Source: Streptomyces hygroscopicus subsp. hygroscopicus
Lineage (GTDB): Bacteria; Actinomycetota; Actinomycetes; Streptomycetales; Streptomycetaceae
Direction: 5' to 3'
DNA: 62,736 nt
Assembly (NCBI RefSeq): GCF_001553455.1
Contig: NZ_BBOX01000129.1
Coordinates: forward strand, 1-62,736
Made by a program: the position numbers and the translations under genes. A model generated the notes under the pieces. That model saw only the letters and a program-made list of their open reading frames with translations, had not been told where the DNA came from and did no database searches. Below, in pieces: positions 51,332-60,477 of the stretch. Numbering within the stretch: the first letter of the stretch is position 1; each line of letters begins with the position of its first letter.

Positions 51332-53009
51332 GTCGTTCGACGAGATCGACTCCTATCTGCTGCGGGCCGTGGGGGGCAGGCGTCCCGAGACCGTGCCCGC
51401 GCCGCTGGACGCCGTGTACGACCGCGCCGAGCGCAGGCGCGTCGCCCATCTGCTCCACGGGGACCAGGACTTCGACCGGTTCGAGGGGCTGGAGGCCGCA
51501 CGCCGCTTCGCCGCGGTGACGGCCGCCCACCAGATGGCCGCGTGGCAGGAGATCACCGCCGCGTTCGACGCGGCCGGCATCGCCGTCGCGGGCAACAAGG
51601 GCCCGTTCCTCGGCGCCCTGCTGGACCGCCCCGCCGGGCGCATGCCCGTCACCACCGACCTGGACCTGCTGGTCGCGGAGGAACAGGTGGCGGCGGCGGT
51701 GGCCGTGCTGGAATCCCTCGGCTACATCCGCGGACTGAACATCCAGGACCACGCCTTCGTCCGGATGAGCAGCCGGTCGGTGCGCGAACTGGAACAGGAA
51801 CAGGGGTCGTTCGGCCAGCTCGCGCCCATGTGCCGGCTGCTGAAACTGCCCGAGCTGGACGACATGCAACCCGGGATCGAGCGCTGGCTGCCCGACCGCA
51901 AGATCGTGTGGACCTCCGCCGGGATCCGCTCGGTGCTCAGCGTCGATCTGCACTTCGACCTCGGCCACCGCAGCGCCTCCGGGGTCGCCTACCCGATCCC
52001 GGCCGCCGAGCTGCTCCGCGACGCCGTGACGGTCCGCCACCGGGGCGCCGAGCTGCGCACCCTGGACGCGGACACCATGACATGGCTGCTGTGCTACCGG
52101 GCGTACCTGGACACGGCCGTCTTCGGCGAGCGGCGCTTCAAGCCGTTCGCCGACGCCGCGGAGCTGATCCGGGCCCGGGGCCGGGCGGGGGCGGCATGGG
52201 ACACCGCGACCGACCGCTATCCGCACATCGCCGGCCCGGTGGCCCGGACGCTGCGGTTCCTCACCGACGAATGCGGTGCCGACCTCGGGGCGCCGGTCCC
52301 CGCGCCCGTCCCGGACGCCGACGAGGCGCCCGCGCCGCCCGCCCCGCGCTCCGCCCATATCGTGGTGTGCCACGGCTGGGGCAGCCGGGAGCGCTCGGCG
52401 CCGTGGGTCGCGGAGCTGCGGTCCCAACTGGCCGCCGCGGACGTGACCGTGGAGGAGTCCGCGCCGTTCCGGGACGTCGCCGACCCGCTGACGGTCGGCG
52501 CGGCCGTCGCGGAGCTGCGCGAACGGGCGCATGCGGTGCGGACGCGGTCCCCCGGTACGGCCGTGGGGTTCGTGGGCGTCAGCCTCGGCAGCACGGTCGC
52601 GCTGGCCGCGGCGCTCGCGGACCCCTCGCCCGACTTCCTGGTGGCGGTCAGCCCGGTGGTCGACCCGGTGGCCGAGTCCACGGGCGACGACGGGGGCTGG
52701 AGCTTCCTGGGCTCCGCCGTCAGCCCCGCGTTCGCCGAGGACCTCACCGCCTGCTCCCCGGGCCGGCGGCTGGGCCGGGTGGGGTGCCCGGTGCTGGTGC
52801 TGCACGGAGGGCAGGACAACGAGCGGCGCACACACGACGCGCATCTCCTGGCCGCCGGCGCGGCGGCGCGGGACGGGCGTTCGGCGCGGCAGGAGTTCCC
52901 CGCGGGCAACCACACCCTGGACAACGCGCCGGTGGGAGCCGCGGCCGCGGTGTCGACCTGGCTGGACCGGCTCGGCCTGGTCGCGCTCCGCTCGGGGAAC
53001 CGGAGCTGA
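51291..53009 (+). CDS. Nucleotidyltransferase-like / alpha-beta hydrolase fusion
   Basis: A 572-residue two-domain protein. Residues 1-335 match the PF14907 nucleotidyltransferase-like family (TTDLDLLV gives the D123-x-D125 metal pair), found in lasso-peptide and NRPS clusters. After an Ala/Pro linker, residues about 355-570 form an alpha/beta hydrolase with GVSLGS (Ser431) and a catalytic His541 in NHTLDN. I have not seen this fusion described. The hydrolase may release or edit the seryl carrier intermediate while the front domain nucleotidylates or binds a nucleotide. Overlap with the upstream gene shows tight coupling. Confidence 0.7.
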   Translation: MRLKEALLRDWRRESFDEIDSYLLRAVGGRRPETVPAPLDAVYDRAERRRVAHLLHGDQDFDRFEGLEAARRFAAVTAAHQMAAWQEITAAFDAAGIAVAGNKGPFLGALLDRPAGRMPVTTDLDLLVAEEQVAAAVAVLESLGYIRGLNIQDHAFVRMSSRSVRELEQEQGSFGQLAPMCRLLKLPELDDMQPGIERWLPDRKIVWTSAGIRSVLSVDLHFDLGHRSASGVAYPIPAAELLRDAVTVRHRGAELRTLDADTMTWLLCYRAYLDTAVFGERRFKPFADAAELIRARGRAGAAWDTATDRYPHIAGPVARTLRFLTDECGADLGAPVPAPVPDADEAPAPPAPRSAHIVVCHGWGSRERSAPWVAELRSQLAAADVTVEESAPFRDVADPLTVGAAVAELRERAHAVRTRSPGTAVGFVGVSLGSTVALAAALADPSPDFLVAVSPVVDPVAESTGDDGGWSFLGSAVSPAFAEDLTACSPGRRLGRVGCPVLVLHGGQDNERRTHDAHLLAAGAAARDGRSARQEFPAGNHTLDNAPVGAAAAVSTWLDRLGLVALRSGNRS

Positions 53010-53056
53010 GGCAGCCGGATGGGTACGTCGGAACACGAAAGTTCGGAGAGAGCGGT

Positions 53057-54268
53057 ATGCGCAAGAGAGTCCTTCTGGTGAACGGCGGCAAGCCGGAACC
53101 GATCCGGATCCTGGAGCAGGACCCGGAGGTCGAGCTGTTGGCGCTCACCGACCACGAGTACCGGTACATGATCGGCGCCGGCACCGAGACCGTCGCCATC
53201 GAGGACACCCGGGACCTGGAAGCGGCGCGGAAGGCCGTGCTGCGGCTGGCCGCCGGGCGTGACATCGACTACGTGGTGGCCCCCGGGGAGCGCGGCCAGC
53301 TGGTCGCCGCCTATCTGCGGTCCTACTTCGGGGTGCCCGGGACCGGGCTGGAGGTGGCGACCGCCTTCACCAACAAGGACGCGATGAAGAAGGCGCTGCG
53401 CGCGGCCGGCCTCCCGGTCGCCGACAGCAGGCTGATCACCGGGCTGGACCGGCTCGCCGACGCCGGTGAGGAGATCGGCTGGCCGGTCGTGGTGAAGCCG
53501 GTGGTGGGCTCGGGCACCGCCCTGACGTTCCTGATCCGCTCGGCGGCGGAGGCGGCCGGGTTCCTCCGTACGTCCGACGCCGCGGAACTGGGCGCGTGCG
53601 GACAAGCGCTGCTGGTCGAGAAGTTCGTGCGGATGACGAAGGAGTACCACTGCGACGGCATCGTGTCCGGCGGTGAGGTCGCGTTCGCGCTGCCGTCCTG
53701 CTACTTCGACCCCCTGCTGGGCAACCTGGACCGGATCTCGGGCTCCTACACCCTGCCCGAGGACGACCCCGACCAGGAGGAGATCCTGCGGCTGAACGCC
53801 CGTGCGGTGCGGGCGCTGGGGCTGGAGGACGGCGCGACCCACCTGGAGCTGTTCCGGACCGACACCGGCTTCGTGATCGGTGAGATCGCCTGCCGTCCGG
53901 CCGGCGGCGGTGTGCCCGAGGCCGTGCTGCGCCACTGCGGTGTGGACCTGTGGGCCGAGATGGTGCGGGTGTGCACCGGCGGCCGGGCGGACATCCGCCC
54001 CCGCCGCACCGACAAGGTGACGCTGAACGTGATGATCCCGCCGGAGGAGGGCCGGGTCGTGGAGATGACGCCCGCCGAGCGGTTCCTGGAGATCCCCGGC
54101 GTCACCAGGGCCGAGATCAGGGCGCGGCCCGGGGATGTGCTGGAGTCGCCGAAGCGGTCCACGGTGATGGCGGCGCTGCTCTTCGTGGAACTGCCCGGCA
54201 TCGACGTCATGGAGGACCGGCTGGCACAGATCGCCGGGGCGCACAAGCTGGTGACCGAGCCGGTGTGA
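53057..54268 (+). CDS. ATP-grasp ligase
   Basis: A 403-residue ATP-grasp enzyme: GWPVVVKPVVGSGTA (ATP-binding Lys), LVEKFV, and FVIGEIACRPAGGG with Mg-binding Glu/Asn-type region. Family members join a carboxylate to an amine via an acyl phosphate, often making dipeptide or amide bonds outside NRPS control. Together with the serine-type A-PCP it could couple seryl or another amino acid unit to the cyclitol part. Start 53057 follows GGAGAG. Same strand and 47 bp after the fusion gene. Confidence 0.9.
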   Translation: MRKRVLLVNGGKPEPIRILEQDPEVELLALTDHEYRYMIGAGTETVAIEDTRDLEAARKAVLRLAAGRDIDYVVAPGERGQLVAAYLRSYFGVPGTGLEVATAFTNKDAMKKALRAAGLPVADSRLITGLDRLADAGEEIGWPVVVKPVVGSGTALTFLIRSAAEAAGFLRTSDAAELGACGQALLVEKFVRMTKEYHCDGIVSGGEVAFALPSCYFDPLLGNLDRISGSYTLPEDDPDQEEILRLNARAVRALGLEDGATHLELFRTDTGFVIGEIACRPAGGGVPEAVLRHCGVDLWAEMVRVCTGGRADIRPRRTDKVTLNVMIPPEEGRVVEMTPAERFLEIPGVTRAEIRARPGDVLESPKRSTVMAALLFVELPGIDVMEDRLAQIAGAHKLVTEPV

Positions 54269-54288
54269 ACGACGGCCACCGCGGCAGC

Positions 54289-54319
54289 GGTGCCCGGCCG
54301 GGGCGGGCGGCCGGGTGCC
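54289..54319. terminator. Bidirectional hairpin terminator
   Basis: GGTGCCCGGCC and GGCCGGGTGCC pair over 11 positions (two G-U in RNA) with a 9-base loop, between the convergent ATP-grasp and SARP stops. Confidence 0.6.
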
Positions 54320-54413
54320 AGCCCGCCACCGGCGCGGCGCGCGGACACCGGACGATCGTCAACCGTCCCGGGCGGCTGCCCGCCCGGTGGCGCGCCCGGC
54401 GTGGGCTACTCCG

Positions 54414-56300
54414 TCAGGTGGCACACCGCGCGCCCCGGTCCGCCTCCCGGCCGTACACCTGGACGAGGGTGTGGCACCGGTACACACCGCGTTCGACCTC
54501 CGTGATGAGGTTGGCGTCGGCCAGCTCGACCAGCAGCCCGGCCGCGGTCCTGCGGGGTATCCCGGCCAGCGCCGCCGCCGACGGGAGGTCGAACTCCCGG
54601 GCGAAATTGCGGCTCAGCGCCGCCAGGAGGGCGGCGGCCCCGGGGGAGAGCCCCGACCACGACCAGGAGACCACCCGGCCCAGATTCCGGAACAGCCGTG
54701 ACGCCGAGGACGACACCGGCGAGTTCCTCGCCGCCCGCAGATCCTCCACCAGGTCCGCGGCCGGGGCCCCGGGGTTGCCCGCCGCCTGGGCCACCATCAG
54801 GGCCATCGCCAGCGGCAGCCCCTCACACAGCTCGACGATGTCGTCCACCACATCGGGCGCGAGCGACAGACGGGTGCTGTCCAGCCGGCGCCGCACGAAC
54901 TCGTGCGACTCCCCGGGGGACAGCACATCCAGCTTCACCGTGGTCGCGCCGATGATGGCGGCCAGACTGCTGAGGTCCGCGCGGCTGGTCACCAGCACAC
55001 AACTGCCCGGCGCGCCCGCGACCAGCGGCCGGGTCAGCTCGTCGGTGCGGGCGTTGTCCAGGACCAGCAGGAAGCGGACCCGCGACAGCAGGGTGCGGTA
55101 GCGGGCCAGCAGCGCCAGACGGTCCCTCGGCAGGTCCCGGATGTCGTCGCCCAGCGACTGGAGCACCAGGCGCATCGCCTCGTCGACCGGCATCGGCGAC
55201 CCCGAGGCGTCATAGCCCTGCAGGTCCAGGTAGACCTGCCCGTCCGGGAAACGGTCGGCCACCTGGTGCGCCCAGTGCACGGCCAGCGCCGACTTGCCCA
55301 CGCCCGGCATCCCGGTGATCAGCCCCACCGACACCGAGGTGGGCCGCTGGTCCTCGGCCGGCAGCATGGCGTGCAGCCGGGCCAGTTCCTCCGTCCGCCC
55401 GGCGAACACCTGGAGGTCCGAAGGCAGTTGCGCGGGAGCGAGGTCGGTCAGGGGGGCCGTTCTCCTCGGGGCCGTCCGCATCCGGCCGGCGGCCGTGTGC
55501 GGGGCGCGCAGCAGCTCCGGGTCCGAGCGCAGCACCCGCTCGTGCAGATTCCGCAGCGAGGCGCCGGGGCCGACGCCCAGCTCGTTCGCCAGCGTCCGGC
55601 GGCACTCCTCGAACGCCAGCAGCGCCTCGGCCCTGCGCCCGGCCCGGTACAGCGCGGAGATGAGGCTCTCCCACAGCCGCTCCCGGAGCGGATTGTCCCG
55701 CACCAGGCTGAACATCTTCGACAACTGCACACTGGCGAGGCCGTCGTCCTCCGACAGCAGGAGCAGGTCCTCTATCGCCGAGAGCCGCTCCTCGGCCAGC
55801 CGGGCCCGCCGGCTCTCGGCGAACGCGCCGGGGATGTTCGACAGCGCCGTGTCCCCGTTCCACAGCGCGAGCGCCGCCCGCAGCCGCTCACGGGCCTGCG
55901 CGTGGTCCTCCGCGAGCCGGTGCAGCTGTGCCTGCTCGACGTGTTCGCGGAAGTCCATGAGGTCCAGCGAAACCCGGTCCAGCGGCATGGAGTAGCCGTG
56001 TCCGGACGACTCGATGACGGACGGCCGCCGCGACCCCGGCAGGTCCAGGGCACGGCGGAGGCGGTAGACGTAGGTGCGGATGCCGCTCTCCGCGGTGGTC
56101 GGCGCGTCGTCGCCCCACAGGGCGTCGACCAGTTCGCCGACCGACACCCGGCCTCCCTCCTTGAGCAGCAGGACACTCAGCAACGCGCGCTGAAGGTGGG
56201 GGCCGATGTCGACCTCGGTCGTGCCACGCCATGCGCGGACCGGTCCGAGGACCGAGAAACGGAGCCTTGACGAGTCGTTCGTCGCAGGCAAGGGAACCAC
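54414..56300 (-). CDS. SARP-family pathway regulator with NB-ARC ATPase domain
   Basis: A 628-residue AfsR-like activator. Winged helix (residues about 12-100), bacterial transcriptional activation domain (about 105-250) and an ATPase domain with P-loop GMPGVGKS (330-337). There is no TPR tail. The GTG at 56300 follows GAGGACGGA; no ATG lies in frame near it. SARPs switch on antibiotic clusters by binding tandem repeats. It is third in the aminotransferase-methyltransferase transcript, so it may be under its own control through that promoter. Confidence 0.92.
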   Translation of the reverse strand: MVPLPATNDSSRLRFSVLGPVRAWRGTTEVDIGPHLQRALLSVLLLKEGGRVSVGELVDALWGDDAPTTAESGIRTYVYRLRRALDLPGSRRPSVIESSGHGYSMPLDRVSLDLMDFREHVEQAQLHRLAEDHAQARERLRAALALWNGDTALSNIPGAFAESRRARLAEERLSAIEDLLLLSEDDGLASVQLSKMFSLVRDNPLRERLWESLISALYRAGRRAEALLAFEECRRTLANELGVGPGASLRNLHERVLRSDPELLRAPHTAAGRMRTAPRRTAPLTDLAPAQLPSDLQVFAGRTEELARLHAMLPAEDQRPTSVSVGLITGMPGVGKSALAVHWAHQVADRFPDGQVYLDLQGYDASGSPMPVDEAMRLVLQSLGDDIRDLPRDRLALLARYRTLLSRVRFLLVLDNARTDELTRPLVAGAPGSCVLVTSRADLSSLAAIIGATTVKLDVLSPGESHEFVRRRLDSTRLSLAPDVVDDIVELCEGLPLAMALMVAQAAGNPGAPAADLVEDLRAARNSPVSSSASRLFRNLGRVVSWSWSGLSPGAAALLAALSRNFAREFDLPSAAALAGIPRRTAAGLLVELADANLITEVERGVYRCHTLVQVYGREADRGARCAT

Positions 56301-56401
56301 TCCGTCCTCACGTTGGTACGGATTCCGTGCTGAATGGGGGGCACGGAATCCGGTCTGCTGGGCAACGGGGCCGCGAAGAGCCCTGGTGAGCGCGGAGGCG
56401 C

Positions 56402-57451
56402 TTACCGGGCCGTCTCCCCGCGACACCGGCGCAGCAGATAACCCAGCTCCAGCGAGGTGGAGTCGACGCGGGGGTCCGGATGCGCCAGCCGCACGACCTC
56501 CAGACCCGCCCGTGCGAACAGCCCCTCCCAGTACGAACGCGTCTCCAGCCGCTGTTCGGTGACGGTGTGGAGCAGGTAGTACGGGTTGTAGTAGGCGAGC
56601 CCCAGGCCGTTGCCCATCAGCTCCTGGTCCTCCGGGCGGTGGTCGACCTCGATGACCACCCAGTGCGCGTCCGGATGCGCCTCGACGCTGCTCCGCAGGA
56701 TCGCGAGGACCGCCTCCTCGCCCGCTTGTTCCAGCACTTCCTGGAGGACGAAGGCGGCCATGAACACCACGGGGCGGCCGGCGGGCACGGTGTCGGGGCG
56801 CAGGTCGGTGGCGCCGTGGTGGCGCACCTCCATCCGGCCCTCCAGGGAGCGCTCGGCCACGGTCCGCTCGGCCAGTGCGAAGCCCCCGGCGTCGGGTTCG
56901 AGGCCGACGCCGAACACCCCCGGGTGGGAGGCGCACAGCTCGGCGAGGAAGGATCCGTCGCCGCAGCCGACGTCGACCACGGTGACATCGGCCGCCCCGG
57001 TCGTGTCGATGAGCGTCCTCGCCAGCGGGAGGGCGTCGAACATGCTGATGCCGCAGCTTCCGCGGCCGACCTTGCCGCCGTCGCGGGACGCGTAGCCGCC
57101 CGGTGTCCGCAGCGTGTCCTGGATCTGGGTGAACGTCGAGGCGTACCCGCCCACCAGCAAGGTGTACCAGGGCAGGAACGGCTCCAGCCGCCGTGCCTTC
57201 TCCGACAGTGTCCACCGGTCCACGGCCACCGTCACATAGCCTTCGTTGCGCAGATACCGGAGGAAACCGCTCAGCCGGTCGGCGAGCATCGAGTGGCGGG
57301 TGGCCAGCTCGTCGAGCGGGATGCCGCCGGGATCGGCGAGGGACGCGTACAGTCCGCTGTCGTGCAGCTGGTGGATCGCGTTGGCGACCGCTAACTGACG
57401 GATCGGCTGGATGGCCTCGACAAGCCGGTCCTCGAAGTCGGGCTCGATCAC
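56402..57451 (-). CDS. SAM-dependent C-methyltransferase, alpha-keto-acid type
   Basis: A 349-residue enzyme: N-terminal helical dimer domain (DFEDRLVEAIQPIRQLAVAN), then a class I SAM fold with VVDVGCGDGSF (residues 158-168). The overall form recalls MrsA/SgvM/MppJ-type enzymes that beta-methylate alpha-keto acids. It is coupled by GTGA to an aminotransferase, as in those pathways: deaminate, methylate, reaminate. So a beta-methyl amino acid is the likely product. Codon 20 is TTA (57392-57394), implying bldA control. Plain O-methylation cannot be excluded. Confidence 0.75.
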   Translation of the reverse strand: MIEPDFEDRLVEAIQPIRQLAVANAIHQLHDSGLYASLADPGGIPLDELATRHSMLADRLSGFLRYLRNEGYVTVAVDRWTLSEKARRLEPFLPWYTLLVGGYASTFTQIQDTLRTPGGYASRDGGKVGRGSCGISMFDALPLARTLIDTTGAADVTVVDVGCGDGSFLAELCASHPGVFGVGLEPDAGGFALAERTVAERSLEGRMEVRHHGATDLRPDTVPAGRPVVFMAAFVLQEVLEQAGEEAVLAILRSSVEAHPDAHWVVIEVDHRPEDQELMGNGLGLAYYNPYYLLHTVTEQRLETRSYWEGLFARAGLEVVRLAHPDPRVDSTSLELGYLLRRCRGETAR

Positions 57452-58524
57452 TGGGCGTTCTCCGGTCGGGTTGAGGGGGACGGTGTTCCGGCGTTGCCCG
57501 GAGGGTTGTCCCCGAGCGCGGCCAGCAGGGTGAGCAAGTCCTCTTCGGTGCCGACGCTGACGCGTATCCAGCCGGGCAGTCCCAGCGCGGCCGCGTTGCA
57601 CACCCGTACGCCACGGAGGGCCAGCCGCGCCACGAGTTCCGCGGCGCCGTCGGCCGCGACGGGGCGGGCCAGCACGAAGTTCGCCTGGGTGCCGCGCACC
57701 TCGGCGAAGACCGGGCAGGCGGTGAGCCGGTCGGTGTAGAGCCGTCGGAGCCGCCGCACATACCGCGGCAGCGCGGCGAGGTAGTCGGTGTCGGCCAGGG
57801 TGCCCTCCACCGCGGCCAGCGCGATCGAGTCGACGCTGTCGTACCGCTGGACGGCGGCGAGCCGCGCGATCACCCGCGGTTGTGCCACGACCGCGCCGGC
57901 CCGGACCCCCGCCAGGCCGTACGCCTTGGAGAAGCTGATGAACACCAGCAGGTTCGCCGCGTGTGCCACACCCGGCACCCAGGACCGCGGCCGGTCGGCG
58001 AAGTGTCCGTAGGTCTCGTCGAGGAAGACCAGCTCCGCCCGCCTGATCACCTCGTCCGTCCAGCTCCGGTCGAACAGCGTCCCGGTCGGGTTGGACGGCT
58101 GGGCCAGCAGGACCGCGCCCCCCTCGGTCAGCCTCGCGGGTGGCAGGGTCGGCTGCCAGTCGTCGTCGAGCGGGATGGTCCGCGTGGTCAGGCCGGTGAC
58201 CGCCGCCCGGTCCGCGTAGCCGGGGAACCCCGGAGAGGTGATCCAGGCCGTGTCGACCAGTGAGAACACCAGATCCACGGCCTCGTCCACGCCGCTGGTC
58301 AGCAGCACCGAGTCCGCCGGGACGCCGAGGTGCCGGGCCACGGCGCGGTGCACCCGGCCGCGCAGGTGTTGCGGGTACCTGTTCAGTGTCCTGGCCGCGC
58401 GGATGACGTGCTCGACGGCCAGTCCCGAGGGGTCGAGCGGGCTCTCGTTGAGATGCAGCTGTGCCTCGGGGCCCACCGTCGACGAGGGGGAGCCGGGCCA
58501 CGCTGTCGCGGTGCTCGGAAGCAT
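57448..58524 (-). CDS. HisC-like PLP aminotransferase
   Basis: A 358-residue fold-type I aminotransferase: LHLNESPLDP, TSGVDEAVDLV, AQPSNPTGTL, FLDETYGHF and the PLP lysine K200 in FISFSKAYGLAGVRAG. It resembles histidinol-phosphate/aromatic aminotransferases. ATG 58524 has AGAGGTGG upstream; 58554 is an alternative. Coupled with the following methyltransferase, so it probably moves an amino acid to its keto acid and back. A pathway-specific role is likelier than histidine synthesis, because no his genes are near. Confidence 0.88.
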   Translation of the reverse strand: MLPSTATAWPGSPSSTVGPEAQLHLNESPLDPSGLAVEHVIRAARTLNRYPQHLRGRVHRAVARHLGVPADSVLLTSGVDEAVDLVFSLVDTAWITSPGFPGYADRAAVTGLTTRTIPLDDDWQPTLPPARLTEGGAVLLAQPSNPTGTLFDRSWTDEVIRRAELVFLDETYGHFADRPRSWVPGVAHAANLLVFISFSKAYGLAGVRAGAVVAQPRVIARLAAVQRYDSVDSIALAAVEGTLADTDYLAALPRYVRRLRRLYTDRLTACPVFAEVRGTQANFVLARPVAADGAAELVARLALRGVRVCNAAALGLPGWIRVSVGTEEDLLTLLAALGDNPPGNAGTPSPSTRPENAQ

Positions 58525-58702
58525 CGTTTCGCCACCTCTGCTGGTCGCATTCATGGGGTGTGGAAGGTCCTCGTGGAGAAACTTCCGAGGCGCTCGGCCT
58601 ACCTCCTTCCGGTTTTCCAGTCCCCCGACCGACGGCTGCCGACCGACCGACCGGTCGGCCTGGCGCGCCGTAAGAATGCCGCTCATTTCAATAGCTGGTG
58701 AC

Positions 58703-58782
58703 GATGTACCTGAAATACGACGTACTTGAACTGTGATGCACCTGAACCGCGATGTACCGAACCTGCGACGTACCCGAACTGC
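58703..58782. promoter_or_regulatory. Five tandem 16-bp iterons
   Basis: GATGTACCTGAAATAC, GACGTACTTGAACTGT, GATGCACCTGAACCGC, GATGTACCGAACCTGC and GACGTACCCGAACTGC follow one another without spacers; consensus GAYGTACCTGAACTGC. They start 179 bp upstream of the aminotransferase start. The 16-bp phase differs from the 11-bp phase usual for SARP heptamers. Confidence 0.9.
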
Positions 58783-58835
58783 GCTGCCAGCGTAATTCAC
58801 ATTGCTAGTAACGTACATCACACGTTAGCAGTGGG

Positions 58836-58850
58836 TTGACGGTCCGTCAA
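58836..58850. promoter_or_regulatory. Perfect palindrome TTGACGGTCCGTCAA
   Basis: Seven-base arms around a single T, directly beyond the iterons; probable protein-binding site. Confidence 0.75.
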
Positions 58851-58851
58851 T

Positions 58852-58869
58852 ATGGCGGAAACCCGCCAT
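58852..58869. repeat. Inverted repeat ATGGCGG/CCGCCAT
   Basis: Perfect 7-bp arms with the spacer AAAC, one base after the preceding palindrome. Confidence 0.75.
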
Positions 58870-59244
58870 GAATGCCGGTATGGCCACCGGGTGTTCCCGC
58901 AGGGACTTTCCGAACTTTTTACCGACTTTGGTATCGCCTGGCCACGGGCTCTCCAGGGGGTTATCCGCACACTTTCGTCCACCGCTGGAGACTGCGTGCG
59001 GACTCGCTTTCCGATGCCCCGGAGCGACCCGGACTATGTATTTCTCTAGTTTCTGCGCAACGGTGTGGAGCGCTGGCGCGTACCTGAGGTAATATCGCCC
59101 GCGCGAGCATTTCCATGTCGTCTCCAGGCCGGCGTCCGGACTGTTTTGCGGAGGTTTTTCGAGCGATGTGCCGAGAACGGCGGGATTGGAAGTCCCTCCC
59201 GCGCCGGATGACCCTGGGAATGCGTCGTCAGACCACCGAATCGG

Positions 59245-60474
59245 GTGCCATCACCTCCGAAAGCATCATTTTGCAACGCCTACTACTTTCCGGGCGAAAC
59301 GGCCGACCCGGAACGGATCGAAAGCGCCTTGCGCCGGGCCGTGCGCGCCCATCCCGCACTGCACAGCACCTACCGGACGGCGGGGGAGCACGGCGCGCAG
59401 TACGCCGAGCTGCCACTGCCCCCGGCGCTGCTGGAGCGGGAGGATCTCGGCGCCTCGCCATGGGACCGCCTGCGTACCCGCGCCCGGGAGGTCGCCTCGC
59501 GGGAGAGCGGCCGGGTGCTGGACCTGCGGAGCGACCCGCCGCTGCGTGCGGTCCTCCTGCACGGCGCCGCCGGATTCGCGCTGGTGATCCGGATCGACCA
59601 CTCCGTCTGCGACGGCATTTCCTACGCGCGGTTCCTGCGGGACGTCGGTGAGGCGTACGGGGCCGCGGACGAGGAGCCCACGGTGGCCGGCCGGCCCACG
59701 CTCGCCGAGGTGGCGGCCGTGGAACGCCCGGTGCTCGAGGGCGAGAGCGGCAAGCGGCTCCGGGCCGCCTGGCGGGAGCGGCTGCCCTCGGGTGTGCCCG
59801 AGGTGATGCTGGGCGACACCACCTCGTGGCGCGAGGGCACCGCCGAGGGGGCGTACCGGGTCTGCCACATCGACGGCGAGCGCTACCGCGAGCACGTGGC
59901 CGAGGCCAAGCGGCTGCGGGTCACCAGCTTCGTCCTCGCCACCGCGAAGATCCTGCACGCGCTGCGGCCCTCCGTCGTCAACGACGAGCTGGCGTTCTTC
60001 TGTCCGTTCCCCGGCCGGTTCGTGCCCGAGGCCGGGACGGTGATGGGCAATTTCGTCAACCTCCTCCCGGTGGTGGTCGACGCGGGGCGCGACGCGGACC
60101 TGGCCACGACCGTCCGGGCGGTGCGCGACGGGGTCGTGTGGACGATGCAGCACCAGGGGCTGCCGTTCGACGCCGTGCTGGAGCAGGTCCGCGACGTGGA
60201 CCCGACCGGCGAGACGATGCCGAAGAACCGGCGGGCCATCTTCATCGCGGGCTACCCCGAGGACGAACTCGACCTGGGCGGTGCCCGGGCCCAGGCGGAA
60301 CTGCCGGTGATGACGACCGCCCTCTTCGACCTCAGCGTGTGGATCTCCGACACCCGCGACGCGGTGCGCTGCATGGCGGTGTACCGCCCGAGGTACGTGA
60401 GCCCCGAGCAGGTGGACGCCTGGTTCGCCGCGGTGGGCGAGCCGCTGGACGCCGCCGCCCGGCCGGCCCGCTGA
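59245..60474 (+). CDS. Standalone condensation-domain protein
   Basis: A 409-residue protein of the NRPS condensation/PapA acyltransferase fold. The active site is IDHSVCDG (His119, Asp123, Gly124), where the first His of HHxxxDG is Asp; the DFGW-like region and GNFVNLLPVV follow. It would join an acyl or aminoacyl carrier unit to an amine or alcohol. The N-terminal part before FCNAYYF lacks the usual first condensation motif: an in-frame stop at 59209-59211 limits the start to GTG 59245 with no ribosome site, so a frameshift or other start may be hidden. Confidence 0.78.
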   Translation: MPSPPKASFCNAYYFPGETADPERIESALRRAVRAHPALHSTYRTAGEHGAQYAELPLPPALLEREDLGASPWDRLRTRAREVASRESGRVLDLRSDPPLRAVLLHGAAGFALVIRIDHSVCDGISYARFLRDVGEAYGAADEEPTVAGRPTLAEVAAVERPVLEGESGKRLRAAWRERLPSGVPEVMLGDTTSWREGTAEGAYRVCHIDGERYREHVAEAKRLRVTSFVLATAKILHALRPSVVNDELAFFCPFPGRFVPEAGTVMGNFVNLLPVVVDAGRDADLATTVRAVRDGVVWTMQHQGLPFDAVLEQVRDVDPTGETMPKNRRAIFIAGYPEDELDLGGARAQAELPVMTTALFDLSVWISDTRDAVRCMAVYRPRYVSPEQVDAWFAAVGEPLDAAARPAR

Positions 60475-60477
60475 CAC

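Larger units (their letters stand above)
58525..59244. promoter_or_regulatory. Large control region with iterons and palindromes
   Basis: 720 bp. It holds five 16-bp iterons (58703-58782), GCTAGTAACGT...ACGTTAGC (58804-58828), the palindrome at 58836-58850 and the 7-bp inverted repeat at 58852-58869. A TAATAT box at 59090-59095 may be the -10 for the rightward gene. The short frame at 58852-59049 has no protein-like features and I do not call it. Confidence 0.65.

Noticed and set aside
58703..58782. Iterons as CRISPR or replication origin
   Set aside because: No spacers, and no replication initiator gene nearby; location before a biosynthetic operon favours transcription control.
58852..59049. 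Short gene encoding 65 residues
   Set aside because: All three plus frames are open here, there is no ribosome site, and the ATG is part of an inverted repeat.
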